A stretch of 64,000 nucleotides of DNA from NCBI GenBank assembly GCA_049306095.1, contig JBAQPU010000002.1:10125-74124 (forward strand), in the 5' to 3' direction. A program made the position numbers and the translations under genes. Below, one piece after another: positions 51,622-60,826 of this stretch. This DNA is from UBA2336 sp049306095. GTDB lineage: Bacteria > Bacteroidota > Bacteroidia > Cytophagales > Cyclobacteriaceae. How positions within the stretch are numbered: the first letter of the stretch is position 1; every line of letters begins with the position of its first letter. Below the pieces are notes generated by a model. That model saw nothing but the letters and a program-made list of their open reading frames with translations, was not told the DNA's origin and ran no database searches.

Positions 51622-52724
51622 GCGCTAAAAAGAAAATACTATTTGTAGGTTCATTTATTGCTCCTTCTGATGGTAGAATTGGTGGGCAATATTTTGCGAG
51701 TAAGTCATTGATTGAAAGCGATCTCGCTAAAGTGTATAATTTTGTAAAGGTTGATTCAACAATTGATTCTATTCGTGTTGGCTCAGTATTCTTACGGTTG
51801 CACAAAGTAATTGGAAGGGGCTTAAGAATATTTGCTATACTTTTTTCTCAAAAGATTGATGGCGTATTGCTTTTTTCCAGTTCTGGTTTAAGTTTTATTG
51901 AAAAAGGGACAATCGGTGTAATTTCTAAACTTTTTTTTAAAAAAGTAATAATTTTTCCTCGGTCAGGATTCATTATTGATAACCTCGAAGGAAGTCAAAT
52001 TTTCAGGTTGTATTTTAAAATTGTAGTTAGAATGTGTGATTCGGTTATTTGTCAAAGCAATTTTTGGAAAGAAAAATTTTCACTTTACACCCCGCGCAAA
52101 ATGGATAGGAAATTCCATGTCATAGAGAATTGGCTTCCAGATTCGTACTGGAAGTTACCACAAAAAAAAATGGATTTTGATGAGAATAGACCCTTGAAGT
52201 TGGTATACTTTAACCGAATTGAAAAGGAAAAAGGTATCTATGATTTTTTGGAAACAATGAAAATCTTGCAAAGAGAAAGAATTTCGGTAACGGCAACTAT
52301 ATATGGTGATGGTCGAGAACAGGAAAATGTTATTCGTGCCATTGCTTCAGAACCGATTCTAAATACAACCTATGGGGGTTGGCTTTCTGCTGATTGCAAA
52401 CAGGCTATCCAAGCCTTTGATCTTTGTGTCTTTACGTCCCATCGTGAAGGATTTCCCAATGCTCTGTTAGAAGGAATGGCGTACGGTGTGCCTCACATGG
52501 CAACCACTGTTGGCTCGGTTAATGATTTAATCATTTCTGGGTACAATGGAGTTTTAGTGGAAGTTAAGTCGCCTGAGCAAATGGCAAATGCCATTCGTGA
52601 TTTGGTTAAGAATAAACAGCTACTTCAGATTTATTCTACCCGTTCACTTGAACGGATTTCTAGCAAGAATACGCTTTCATCTGCAGTTTATAGTTTTGCA
52701 AAACTGTTCGAAAGAGTTTTATGA
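51618..52724 (+). CDS. GT4-like glycosyltransferase
   Basis: A 368-residue GT-B enzyme: FVGSFIAPSDGRIGGQYFA at the start, KLVYFNRIEKEKGIYDFLETMK near 194-215 (donor-domain opening with EKG loop), FTSHREGFPNALLEGMAYGVPHMATTVGS near 272-300 with the classical E-x7-E (E278...E286 region). It is a clear family 4 retaining transferase. Both ends overlap neighbours by 4 bp. Confidence 0.9.
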   Translation: MSAKKKILFVGSFIAPSDGRIGGQYFASKSLIESDLAKVYNFVKVDSTIDSIRVGSVFLRLHKVIGRGLRIFAILFSQKIDGVLLFSSSGLSFIEKGTIGVISKLFFKKVIIFPRSGFIIDNLEGSQIFRLYFKIVVRMCDSVICQSNFWKEKFSLYTPRKMDRKFHVIENWLPDSYWKLPQKKMDFDENRPLKLVYFNRIEKEKGIYDFLETMKILQRERISVTATIYGDGREQENVIRAIASEPILNTTYGGWLSADCKQAIQAFDLCVFTSHREGFPNALLEGMAYGVPHMATTVGSVNDLIISGYNGVLVEVKSPEQMANAIRDLVKNKQLLQIYSTRSLERISSKNTLSSAVYSFAKLFERVL

Positions 52725-53194
52725 AAAATCCACCATTATTATTATTTCGTTTTGGGAATTTTCTATTCCGTAATAAGCTAGTATTTTTAGCTACAATTAT
52801 TACTTGGCTAAACAGACTAATCTTTGCGACATTTATACCCTCTTCAGCTACTATTGGAAAGAATTTTCAACTTGGGTATTGGGGACTTGGTGTAGTGATT
52901 CATTCACGCTGTGTCATTGGGAATAATTGCCTGGTTAGTCAAAACGTAACTATTGGTCGCAATTTTGGGAGCCAGGGAATACCCAAAATCGGTAATGATG
53001 TTTATGTTGGAGCAGGAAGTGTGTTGTTTGGAGATATTGAAATTGGTGACAATGTTATTATTGGGGCAAATAGTCTAATTAATAAAAATATACCTTCGAA
53101 TTGTACCGTTGTGGGAAATCCCCTTAGGATTATTGCCCGCGATCGTGTGTTGAAGTATTATGAATTAGATACTATTGTGCACCTTGTGAATTAA
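52721..53194 (+). CDS. serine-acetyltransferase-like hexapeptide transferase
   Basis: A 157-residue beta-helix protein with a hydrophobic N-terminal segment. GVVIHSRCVIGNNCLVSQNVTIGRNF has the acetyl-CoA-binding hexapeptides and catalytic-type His, followed by PKIGNDVYVGAGSVLFGDIEIGDNVIIGANSLI and VVGNPLRII. In sugar loci these proteins acetylate glycans rather than serine. It overlaps the GT upstream by 4 bp. Confidence 0.86.
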   Translation: MKNPPLLLFRFGNFLFRNKLVFLATIITWLNRLIFATFIPSSATIGKNFQLGYWGLGVVIHSRCVIGNNCLVSQNVTIGRNFGSQGIPKIGNDVYVGAGSVLFGDIEIGDNVIIGANSLINKNIPSNCTVVGNPLRIIARDRVLKYYELDTIVHLVN

Positions 53195-53242
53195 CTTAGC
53201 TGGCTTGCCCCGAAACAGTTGCTTTCTATATTATTTCTTTGA

Positions 53243-54835
53243 ATGAATTTTAGGCTGTCGCTTTACTGCCGTACTTTAAAGCATGTTACACTGCGTCAGT
53301 TTTACTATTACCTACTGTATTGGGTTAGAAAGCATTTGTCTTTAAGCAGTGTTGCTACTTCCAATCCATTTGGTAAGGGTCACTTTCTTATTCTTGAACC
53401 TCGACCAATTGTGACTGATAGATGCGTAGATGAAACCAATTGTTTTATATTATTAAACAAACCAGTCTCTTTTCCTGATGGTGCGATTGATTGGAATTAT
53501 TCAGCAAACGGAAAATTGTGGACATATCATCTTAATTACTTTGATTTTCTTCAACAACCTGGGTTGCCCGACAATTTTAAATTTAATCTAATTCATGATT
53601 ACTACTCCAAAAGAAGGCAACTTAAACATGGCATAGAACCATATTGTATTTCATTACGAAATATTAATCTGATATACTATTTATCGGAAACTCGTAATAC
53701 AAGTGTGGAATTTGATGAATTAATAGGAAGCCATTACCTGGTGCTGTTACGAAATGTCGAGTACCACTTACGCGCGAATCACTTGCTCGAAAATGCATGT
53801 TCATTGGTGGTGGGGTCTTTCTATTTTCGAAATAAACAACTTTATGCAAAAGGAAGTCGGTTATTGGTAGCGCAGTTGAATGAACAGATATTTAAAGATG
53901 GCGGTCATTACGAAAGAAGCCCCATGTACCATATGATCATTCTTCATAGGCTGTTGGATATTGTTAATGTGCTTCTGGGTAATAAAATATTTGACAGCCA
54001 GGAGGATTTACTTCAGATTTTGAAAGTGAAGACCGGGCGGATGTTGAGTTGGGCCAAGAACATGAGTTGTAACAATTGCTTGCCTGCATTCCATGATTCA
54101 ACAAATACGGAAAAAGTGAACATTCCGTTAGTAGAGGCGTATGCTCGTAGACTGAAAATTGAGATGCCAGTTATTTCATTGGAAGACTCTAACTACAGAA
54201 AATATAAAACAAATGACCTTAGTTTAGTGATGGACATTGGATCTGCTAATCCTTCGTTTCAGCCAGGTCATTATCATGCGGGGATTTTTAATTTTGTTCT
54301 TTACGTAAAAGATATTCCCTGTATAGTTGATATTGGCGTGTCAACTTATGAAAATAATGAAAGGAGACAGTATGAAAGGAGTACAATGGCGCATAATACA
54401 ATCACCATTAATAGAGTTAATCAATCAGAGGTATGGGATTCTTTTAGGGTTGGTAGGCGCGCCAAGGTGTATATAGAGAAGGATATTAAAGATTCTCTGA
54501 TGGCAACTCATGATGGCTATGATGATATTGGAAAGAGGCATAGGATTACGTTGAATAATTTGAAGGATTTGATTTCAATGAAACACGAGTTGATTAGTAC
54601 AGGTAATCGGTATAGTGTAACTACCAATGAAATGAGACTTCATTTTCATCCCACCATTAATCCAAAGTTATTGCATTCTGGGATTGTCGTGGATGGGCTA
54701 TTTAGTTTTGAGTTCGTTAATGCCTCTTATGTTCTGGAAAATTATTCTTTTGCTGAAGATTTTAATGTGCTCTGTGAGGCTAAGGTGTTAGTGATTACTT
54801 TTGTTGACTGGTGGGAGCTTATTATTCGATCCTAA
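53243..54835 (+). CDS. heparinase II/III-like protein
   Basis: A 530-residue protein with a helical toroid (residues ~60-290) and a beta-sandwich (~300-520). GGHYERSPMYHMIILHRL near 222-239 and SFQPGHYHAGIFNFVLYV near 337, with H-x-H-like and Tyr/Arg residues, match the heparinase II/III family of polysaccharide lyases. There is no obvious signal peptide, which is odd for a lyase; members found inside biosynthesis loci may process or epimerise the nascent chain in the cytoplasm. It is unusual here but correctly in the operon. Confidence 0.82.
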   Translation: MNFRLSLYCRTLKHVTLRQFYYYLLYWVRKHLSLSSVATSNPFGKGHFLILEPRPIVTDRCVDETNCFILLNKPVSFPDGAIDWNYSANGKLWTYHLNYFDFLQQPGLPDNFKFNLIHDYYSKRRQLKHGIEPYCISLRNINLIYYLSETRNTSVEFDELIGSHYLVLLRNVEYHLRANHLLENACSLVVGSFYFRNKQLYAKGSRLLVAQLNEQIFKDGGHYERSPMYHMIILHRLLDIVNVLLGNKIFDSQEDLLQILKVKTGRMLSWAKNMSCNNCLPAFHDSTNTEKVNIPLVEAYARRLKIEMPVISLEDSNYRKYKTNDLSLVMDIGSANPSFQPGHYHAGIFNFVLYVKDIPCIVDIGVSTYENNERRQYERSTMAHNTITINRVNQSEVWDSFRVGRRAKVYIEKDIKDSLMATHDGYDDIGKRHRITLNNLKDLISMKHELISTGNRYSVTTNEMRLHFHPTINPKLLHSGIVVDGLFSFEFVNASYVLENYSFAEDFNVLCEAKVLVITFVDWWELIIRS

Positions 54836-54865
54836 GTGAAAGACCCGGTGAAATCCTTTTGATTT

Positions 54866-56062
54866 GTGCGGATTCTATATTTTTATCAATACTTTTCTAC
54901 CCTTGAAGGTTCGTGGGGTACGCGTGTATATGAATTTACAAGACGCTGGGTTCAGCAAGGGCATGATGTTACGGTGGTAACATCGATATATGCTAAATCC
55001 GACCTAAAGTCGAAGAGATTGGTTGAAGATCAATTTATTGAAGGGGTGCGGGTAAAAGTTATTAATGTTTTGATTGATAACAGGCAGTCAGCTTTAAAGA
55101 GAATAATGACCTTTGTTCAGTATGCTGTAGTGTCATCATGGTTTGCGATTACTTTAAAAGCAGATGTTGTAATAGCATCTTCAGGACCAATTACTGTTGG
55201 TATTCCTGGCTTGATAGCCCGATGGCTCAGAGGTCGTAAGCTTGTGTTTGAAGCTCGTGACCTCTGGCCCGAAGGAGCAGTCAGAATGGGGCTGTTACAA
55301 AATGCCATTATGATAAAACTGTCATATTGGTTTGAAAAGATATGCTATAAGAGCTCATCTGTCATAATAGGACTTTCTCCGGGTATTCAACAAGATATTA
55401 AGAGAAGGTTTCCTGATAGGATAGTTGAAAGTGTCACTAATGCAGCGAATATAGCTTTGTTTTCTAAGCCAACCAGGCTAGATGACAGCATAACGGCTGG
55501 GTCTTATGCTATGTATTTTGGGAATATCGGGCAAGTAAATCATTCGGAATTTCTGCTTGATGCTGCGAAAATTCTGCTTGATAAAGGAAGAGATGATATT
55601 CAAATAGTTTTAATAGGTGACGGTCAGCTGAGAGACCAATTAAAATTGCGAGCTATTCATGAGAATTTGTTCAATGTTAAATTTCTCGATTTGATGCCAA
55701 AGTCCACACTGATTGGATATGTGCAGAATGCCTTGGCTTCTGTAATTCCATTAAAACCAATCGCGGTTTTTGATACTTCATCGCCAAATAAATTATTTGA
55801 ATCACTAGCAGCTGGAGTCCCAGTTATTCAAACCACACAGGGTTGGATAAGATATTTTTTAGAAGAGCATAAAGTTGGATTTACTGTGGATGGAAACTCT
55901 CCGGGTCAGTTAGCGGATGTTTTGATTGAGCTAAAGAAAAATAAAGTACTAAAGGAGGAGACGGGAAAAAGGGCTTCAGCGATTGCGAAACAATTTTTTG
56001 ATAAAGATTACTTGGCCGATAAGATGCTTTCCGTGATACAAAAGGTGTATGAAGGAAATTGA
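54866..56062 (+). CDS. WbuB-like GT4 glycosyltransferase
   Basis: A 398-residue GT-B transferase starting RILYFYQYFSTLEGSWGTRVYE. EARDLWPEGAVRMGLL near 130 is the D-L-W-P motif of WbuB/WcaI-type enzymes, and AVFDTSSPNKLFESLAAGVPVIQTTQGW near 302-329 is the donor site. WbuB relatives often transfer FucNAc onto undecaprenyl-PP-GlcNAc. The start is GTG 54866. The next gene overlaps it by 14 bp. Confidence 0.88.
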   Translation: MRILYFYQYFSTLEGSWGTRVYEFTRRWVQQGHDVTVVTSIYAKSDLKSKRLVEDQFIEGVRVKVINVLIDNRQSALKRIMTFVQYAVVSSWFAITLKADVVIASSGPITVGIPGLIARWLRGRKLVFEARDLWPEGAVRMGLLQNAIMIKLSYWFEKICYKSSSVIIGLSPGIQQDIKRRFPDRIVESVTNAANIALFSKPTRLDDSITAGSYAMYFGNIGQVNHSEFLLDAAKILLDKGRDDIQIVLIGDGQLRDQLKLRAIHENLFNVKFLDLMPKSTLIGYVQNALASVIPLKPIAVFDTSSPNKLFESLAAGVPVIQTTQGWIRYFLEEHKVGFTVDGNSPGQLADVLIELKKNKVLKEETGKRASAIAKQFFDKDYLADKMLSVIQKVYEGN

Positions 56063-56957
56063 TTTTTTATTAACAGGCGGCTCTGGTTTTCTGGGAAAGA
56101 TTATCAGGAAAGCGCTGAGTCAAAACTATACAATATGCACCCTGGGTAGAAGTAGTGAAGCCGAAATTAACTGTAACCTGTCTAATGAGGTACCTAGACT
56201 TGAAACTTTGTCGATAAAAGCTGTTATCCATGCTGCTGGTAAAGCTCATGTAATTCCTAAAAACAAACAGGAAGTTGAAGAATTTGAACTGGTCAATTTC
56301 AATGGCACCGTTAATCTGACAAGGGGTTTGATAGTAATGAATCAACTCCCATCATCTTTGATATTTATTTCGACAGTTGCTGTTTATGGCGTAGAAGAGG
56401 GATTCAATATTGATGAGAAGCATCCGTTGAAAGGAGAAACACCCTATGCAAGGAGTAAAATCAAAGCAGAAGAGTTCCTAATCCATTGGTGCAATGAGAA
56501 TAAAATTCGGTTAACTATTTTGCGACTTCCTTTGGTGGTAGGAGAAAATCCTCCCGGAAACCTTGGATCAATTTTGCGATGGATGAGAAGGGGACTGTAT
56601 ATTGGTATTGGAAATGGAAATGCAAGGCGAAGCATGGTGTTGGCTGAGGATGTTGGAAATTTTATTCCTAGCGTTTCAAAAATAGGCGGTCTTTATAACT
56701 TAACAGACGGATATAATCCCTCTATTAAAGAAATTGAACATGCTATTGCATCTGAACTTAATCTTAGTAAACCTTTGCGTCTTCCCGAAGGCGTTATTAA
56801 TGTTGCGGCCAGGATTGGCGATGTTATCGGCTCCTGGGTCCCTTTAAATTCAGTTCGTTTACGAAAACTAACATCCTCCTTAATTTTCTCAGATTCAAAA
56901 GCAAGAGAGATTGGCTGGAACCCTCGGCCGGTAATTCATAATTTGCATTTTAAATGA
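56049..56957 (+). CDS. SDR-type NAD(P)-dependent sugar epimerase/reductase (WbpV-like)
   Basis: A 302-residue SDR: LLTGGSGFLGKIIRKAL at residues 7-23, AVIHAAGKAHVIPK near 57, STVAVYGVEEG near 106 and the Y-x3-K YARSKIKAEEFL near 131. It resembles WbpV-type enzymes that act on 4-keto sugars such as UDP-FucNAc or UDP-QuiNAc precursors. It lies directly before a WbpL-like transferase, an order typical of such loci. Confidence 0.86.
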   Translation: MKEIDFLLTGGSGFLGKIIRKALSQNYTICTLGRSSEAEINCNLSNEVPRLETLSIKAVIHAAGKAHVIPKNKQEVEEFELVNFNGTVNLTRGLIVMNQLPSSLIFISTVAVYGVEEGFNIDEKHPLKGETPYARSKIKAEEFLIHWCNENKIRLTILRLPLVVGENPPGNLGSILRWMRRGLYIGIGNGNARRSMVLAEDVGNFIPSVSKIGGLYNLTDGYNPSIKEIEHAIASELNLSKPLRLPEGVINVAARIGDVIGSWVPLNSVRLRKLTSSLIFSDSKAREIGWNPRPVIHNLHFK

Positions 56958-57928
56958 TATTTTGGTTGTCCTATATTTTGGTTGTCATACTGGCTGAATT
57001 AATCTACTTCAACCTTGCTCGTCACTATAATATTATTGACAGGCCGAATGAACGAAGCTCTCATCATACTCCTATTATTCGGGGAGGCGGAATTATATTT
57101 ATAATCGGTGTATGGTTTTGGTTTTTCAATACAGATCAATTGTTGTCGTTCTTTGTTGCGGGTGCTACGTTGGTGGCGTTGATAAGTTTAGCGGATGATA
57201 TTAAACCCCGCCCCGCCTGGATCAGGTTTATTATTCATTTTATTGCAATTCTGTTATTGTTCTATCAGGTTCAACTGTACAACTGGCATTGGTCGCTAAT
57301 ACTGCTTGCAGGTATTGTTTGCATTGGTACGTTAAATGCGTTTAATTTTATGGATGGCATTAATGGAATTACGGGCATCTATGCAATGGTGAACCTGATT
57401 ACATTTTTGATTTTAGACAAACAAGTTTTTGATTTTACTGACTCATCATTAATAATAGTAATACTGATCGCTAATTCGGTCTTTTTGTTTTTTAATTTCA
57501 GAAAACAAGCACGTTGTTTTGCCGGAGATGTGGGAAGCGTAACATTGGCATTTACACAGATTTTTTTTCTATTACAGATCATCCTTGCAACCGATTCTCT
57601 TTTGTGGGTATTACTTTTTTTTGTTTTTGGTATTGATTCAGTTATAACGATTATTTATAGGTTAAAAAAGAAGGAAAATATTTTTAAGGCGCACCGAACG
57701 CATCTATACCAATTTTTGGCAAATGAGTTACAATGGGATCATCGCCTGGTAGCATTGCTTTATGGACTGATTCAGTTATTTTTTAATTTGTTACTCATCT
57801 ATTTCTTAACACGAGGACTTTTTCTGATGCCCTTGTTTGGAGCTGTTATTATTTCGGTTTTATATATAACGGTTCGTGAAATTGTAATTCGAAAAATCAA
57901 GGTGACTCCTACTTCTGAAAGTAATTAG
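56954..57928 (+). CDS. WecA/WbpL-like polyprenyl-P sugar-1-phosphate transferase
   Basis: A 324-residue MraY-superfamily membrane protein with about 10-11 helices. IDRPNERSSHHTPIIRGGGI near 27-46, ISLADDIKPRPAWIRF near 75-90 with the DD pair, and NAFNFMDGINGITG near 127-140 are the catalytic loops. CFAGDVGS near 189 completes the site. It loads the first sugar-phosphate on undecaprenyl phosphate and is one of two initiating enzymes here. Confidence 0.93.
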   Translation: MIFWLSYILVVILAELIYFNLARHYNIIDRPNERSSHHTPIIRGGGIIFIIGVWFWFFNTDQLLSFFVAGATLVALISLADDIKPRPAWIRFIIHFIAILLLFYQVQLYNWHWSLILLAGIVCIGTLNAFNFMDGINGITGIYAMVNLITFLILDKQVFDFTDSSLIIVILIANSVFLFFNFRKQARCFAGDVGSVTLAFTQIFFLLQIILATDSLLWVLLFFVFGIDSVITIIYRLKKKENIFKAHRTHLYQFLANELQWDHRLVALLYGLIQLFFNLLLIYFLTRGLFLMPLFGAVIISVLYITVREIVIRKIKVTPTSESN

Positions 57929-57960
57929 TTTTAGTACTTTTGGATAAATTCAAAATCATT

Positions 57961-59058
57961 TTGAAAAAAATTGTTTTAGTCGCTGGTGCCCGTCCCAACT
58001 TTATGAAGATTGCGCCTATTATTGAGGCGATCAATGTTAGTCGTCAGCAAGGGTCATCGTTACAATACGCATTGGTTCACACCGGTCAGCACTATGACGC
58101 AAAAATGAGTGAAGATTTCTTTGTTCAACTGGGTATTCCAAAGCCAGATGTTAACCTGGAAGCGGGTGGAGGATCACAGGCGGAACAAACGGCTGCCATC
58201 ATGACCCGATTCGAGCAATATTTGATTAAAAATCCCGCTGCCATGGTGATGGTGGTGGGGGATGTAACCTCTACACTCGCTTGTTCGATTGTTGCGAAAA
58301 AAATGGGAATCCTGGTCGCGCATGTTGAAGGAGGAATTCGTTCGGGCGACATGACCATGCCTGAGGAGATTAACCGTATTGTTACCGATTCAATTTCTGA
58401 TTACTACTTCACCACCAGCAGAACTGCGAATAGCAATCTGATTAAAGAAGGAAAAAATGAAAGTCAGATTTTTTTTGTCGGCAATACCATGATCGATTCT
58501 CTACTGAAGAACATGAATCGCTTGATAAAACCACCTTTCTGGGAAGAGCTGAAACTGCAGCCGGAGAAATATTTTGTGTTGACGTTACACAGGCCATCTA
58601 ATGTGGATGATAAAGTTCAATTGCAATCCATTTATTATGAAATGGAGAAAAATGCAGGGGAGTTTCCGGTAATTTTCCCGATACATCCGCGAACGCGTAA
58701 AAGCATGGAACGTTTTGGAATAAAGTTGAACCATATCAACCTGGTCGATCCAATGAGTTATCTCGAATTTAATTTCCTCGTAAAAAATGCGCGAGGTGTC
58801 ATCACCGATTCAGGAGGAATAACAGAAGAAACCACCGTGATGGGAATTCCATGCATTACACTTCGCAACAGTACCGAACGACCCGAAACCTGTACCATCG
58901 GAACGAATGAACTCATCGGAACTGATCCTTCACGAATTGGTCCTGAAATTAAGAAGATGAGGCTTGGCACCTGGAAGAAAGGTACTATTCCTGAACTGTG
59001 GGATGGTAAAGCCGCTGAAAGAATTGTATCGATCTTAACCACTCAATTGCTGAGGTAA
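57961..59058 (+). CDS. wecB: non-hydrolysing UDP-GlcNAc 2-epimerase
   Basis: A 365-residue epimerase. KKIVLVAGARPNFMKIAPI is the start, HTGQHYDAKMSEDFF near 40-54, HVEGGIRSGDMTMPEEINR near 122-140, and SGGITEETTVMGIPCITLRNSTERPET near 282-308 are all diagnostic. It interconverts UDP-GlcNAc and UDP-ManNAc. The frame opens at TTG 57940, but TTG 57961 starts right at the conserved KKIVLVAGARPN. Confidence 0.95.
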   Translation: MKKIVLVAGARPNFMKIAPIIEAINVSRQQGSSLQYALVHTGQHYDAKMSEDFFVQLGIPKPDVNLEAGGGSQAEQTAAIMTRFEQYLIKNPAAMVMVVGDVTSTLACSIVAKKMGILVAHVEGGIRSGDMTMPEEINRIVTDSISDYYFTTSRTANSNLIKEGKNESQIFFVGNTMIDSLLKNMNRLIKPPFWEELKLQPEKYFVLTLHRPSNVDDKVQLQSIYYEMEKNAGEFPVIFPIHPRTRKSMERFGIKLNHINLVDPMSYLEFNFLVKNARGVITDSGGITEETTVMGIPCITLRNSTERPETCTIGTNELIGTDPSRIGPEIKKMRLGTWKKGTIPELWDGKAAERIVSILTTQLLR

Positions 59059-59640
59059 TTGAATAACTTTTATTCCCGATATGGTAAGCGTTGGCTTGAT
59101 GTTGTCTTGGCAATTCTTCTATTGATGGGCCTGTCCTGGTTTATTCTCATACTCCTGACCCTGTACGTGCTTACGAATCAGTTTCCTGTATTCTTTAAGC
59201 AAGAACGAATTGGTAAAGACGGGCTTTCTTTCGTTATGATTAAGTTCAGATCCCTTGCCAATAACGATGCACCTCTTCAGGAAAGACGATTTGCCTTAGG
59301 TGATTTTTTACGTGCCACTAATCTGGATGAGTTACCCCAACTTTGGAATGTTTTAAAAGGTGAAATGTCATTAGTCGGCCCTCGCCCTTTGCCGGTAGAA
59401 TACAGCTCATTGCTCACAAAAGAACAAAGGGAAAGACATCTGGTCAGACCTGGAATTACCGGGCTGGCACAGGTGTATGGAAAGAACAGCATTTCATGGG
59501 ATCAAAAATTTCAGCATGATTTAACATACGTCAGGAACATCACTTTTTGGAATGATATTAAGATTTTAGCAAAAACCGTTACTTTAGTTCTCTCCATGAA
59601 ACGTGATGTGTCGCTCATGGAAGATAAATTCAAAGGATAA
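59059..59640 (+). CDS. PglC-like phosphoglycosyl transferase
   Basis: A 193-residue monotopic sugar transferase. A single re-entrant hydrophobic helix (residues ~13-36) precedes FFKQERIGKDG, MIKFRSL near 56-62, LRATNLDELPQLWNVLKGEMSLVGPRPLP near 83-111 (catalytic D-E pair) and RHLVRPGITGLAQVYGKN. It transfers a phospho-sugar, often diNAcBac, to polyprenyl phosphate. The TTG start directly follows the wecB stop. Confidence 0.93.
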   Translation: MNNFYSRYGKRWLDVVLAILLLMGLSWFILILLTLYVLTNQFPVFFKQERIGKDGLSFVMIKFRSLANNDAPLQERRFALGDFLRATNLDELPQLWNVLKGEMSLVGPRPLPVEYSSLLTKEQRERHLVRPGITGLAQVYGKNSISWDQKFQHDLTYVRNITFWNDIKILAKTVTLVLSMKRDVSLMEDKFKG

Positions 59641-59642
59641 CC

Positions 59643-60281
59643 ATGAAAGATATTGCCATTGTGGGTAGCGGAGGATTGGGGAGGGAGACAGCCGTACTAC
59701 TTCATCAAATTAATGAGCATGAACTAACGTGGAATGTGACGGGCTTTTATGATGACGCCAGACAAGTTGGTGAGAAAGTAACGAGTCATTTGGTTTTAGG
59801 CAAAATCGATGAGTTGAACAGAATTGAATACCCGTTATTTGTTGTTGTTGCTATTGGTGATCCGACAATAAAAAAGCAAGTCATTGAACGAATCAGTAAT
59901 CCTAAGATAAAATTTCCTGTATTGATTCATCCAACTTCAGTTTTAGGGCTGAGTATTCAGATTGGAGAGGGTACTGTAATAACGGCAGGCTGCCGCCTGA
60001 CTGTTGACATCAAAATTGGAAAGCATGTACTGTTGAATCTAAACACAACGATTGGTCATGATGTGTCAATTGGAAATTTTTCATCGATTATGCCGGGGGT
60101 GCATTTGTCGGGACATGTGCAGGTTGGCGAATCCGTTTTAATTGGTACAGGCGCCAGTGTTTTGCAACAAGTAACTATCTCCGATAACGCAATTATAGGA
60201 GCGGGAGCCGTGGTTAACAGACAGGTTAAGGAAGGGGTTACGGTTGCGGGGGTTCCTGCTAGATCAATTTTTAAAAGATGA
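59643..60281 (+). CDS. PglD/NeuD-like sugar N-acetyltransferase
   Basis: A 212-residue two-domain protein: Rossmann-like N-terminus IAIVGSGGLGRETAVLL at 4-20 and a C-terminal hexapeptide beta-helix from ~95. TTIGHDVSIGNFSSIMPGVHLSGHVQVGE near 139-167 holds the catalytic-type His, and AIIGAGAVVNRQV near 185 the tail. It acetylates the 4-amino group of UDP-4-amino sugars. Together with the PglC-like and aminotransferase genes it suggests a bacillosamine-like pathway. Confidence 0.9.
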   Translation: MKDIAIVGSGGLGRETAVLLHQINEHELTWNVTGFYDDARQVGEKVTSHLVLGKIDELNRIEYPLFVVVAIGDPTIKKQVIERISNPKIKFPVLIHPTSVLGLSIQIGEGTVITAGCRLTVDIKIGKHVLLNLNTTIGHDVSIGNFSSIMPGVHLSGHVQVGESVLIGTGASVLQQVTISDNAIIGAGAVVNRQVKEGVTVAGVPARSIFKR

Positions 60282-60826
60282 AGGAGCTAAAACCAGCAAT
60301 TCGATTTCTTTTAATTTTTGTAGGCCTGTATGTGGGTCTCAACATCCTTTACGGACTTTGGATCCATTCCTGTGGAGATCAGGTTGATGCGGTAACATCG
60401 CTGGTAACAAGGCAGTCTTCATTTTTGCTGAATGTATTCGGAGAAACTACACACACAGAGCCGGTGGCTTCCTCACCTTCAATTTCTATTGTAAATCCTT
60501 CCGGTATTGTCATTAATGTTTTCGAAGGATGCAATGGAATCAATGTCATGATTGTATTTGTATCTTTTCTATTTGCGTTTGGGGGAGAGAAGCGAAAAAT
60601 GCTGTGGTTCCTGCCGTTAGGGATTTTTATGATTTATCTCGCTAACCTTATTCGGGTAATGGCTCTTTATTATGTTGCGCAAAATTGGGCAAGCTACTTT
60701 TATTATGTCCATAAGTATGTGCTGACTGCTTTTTTGTACGCGCTTGTCTTTCTGTTATGGTGGTTCTGGATTGAAAAGATGAGTGGTTATTCATTGAGGA
60801 GCGCTATGGTAAATAAAAAGTCATGA
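60278..60826 (+). CDS. xrtF: exosortase XrtF-like membrane protease/transpeptidase
   Basis: A 182-residue polytopic protein with about five helices. Catalytic residues C85 (EGCNGINVM), R126 (NLIRVMAL) and H145 (YYVHKYV) occur in the order and contexts of exosortases, and its small size matches XrtF. Exosortases process C-terminal sorting signals of surface proteins and are normally encoded with exopolysaccharide genes. ATGA overlaps join it to pglD-like and the following partner gene. Confidence 0.9.
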   Translation: MKELKPAIRFLLIFVGLYVGLNILYGLWIHSCGDQVDAVTSLVTRQSSFLLNVFGETTHTEPVASSPSISIVNPSGIVINVFEGCNGINVMIVFVSFLFAFGGEKRKMLWFLPLGIFMIYLANLIRVMALYYVAQNWASYFYYVHKYVLTAFLYALVFLLWWFWIEKMSGYSLRSAMVNKKS

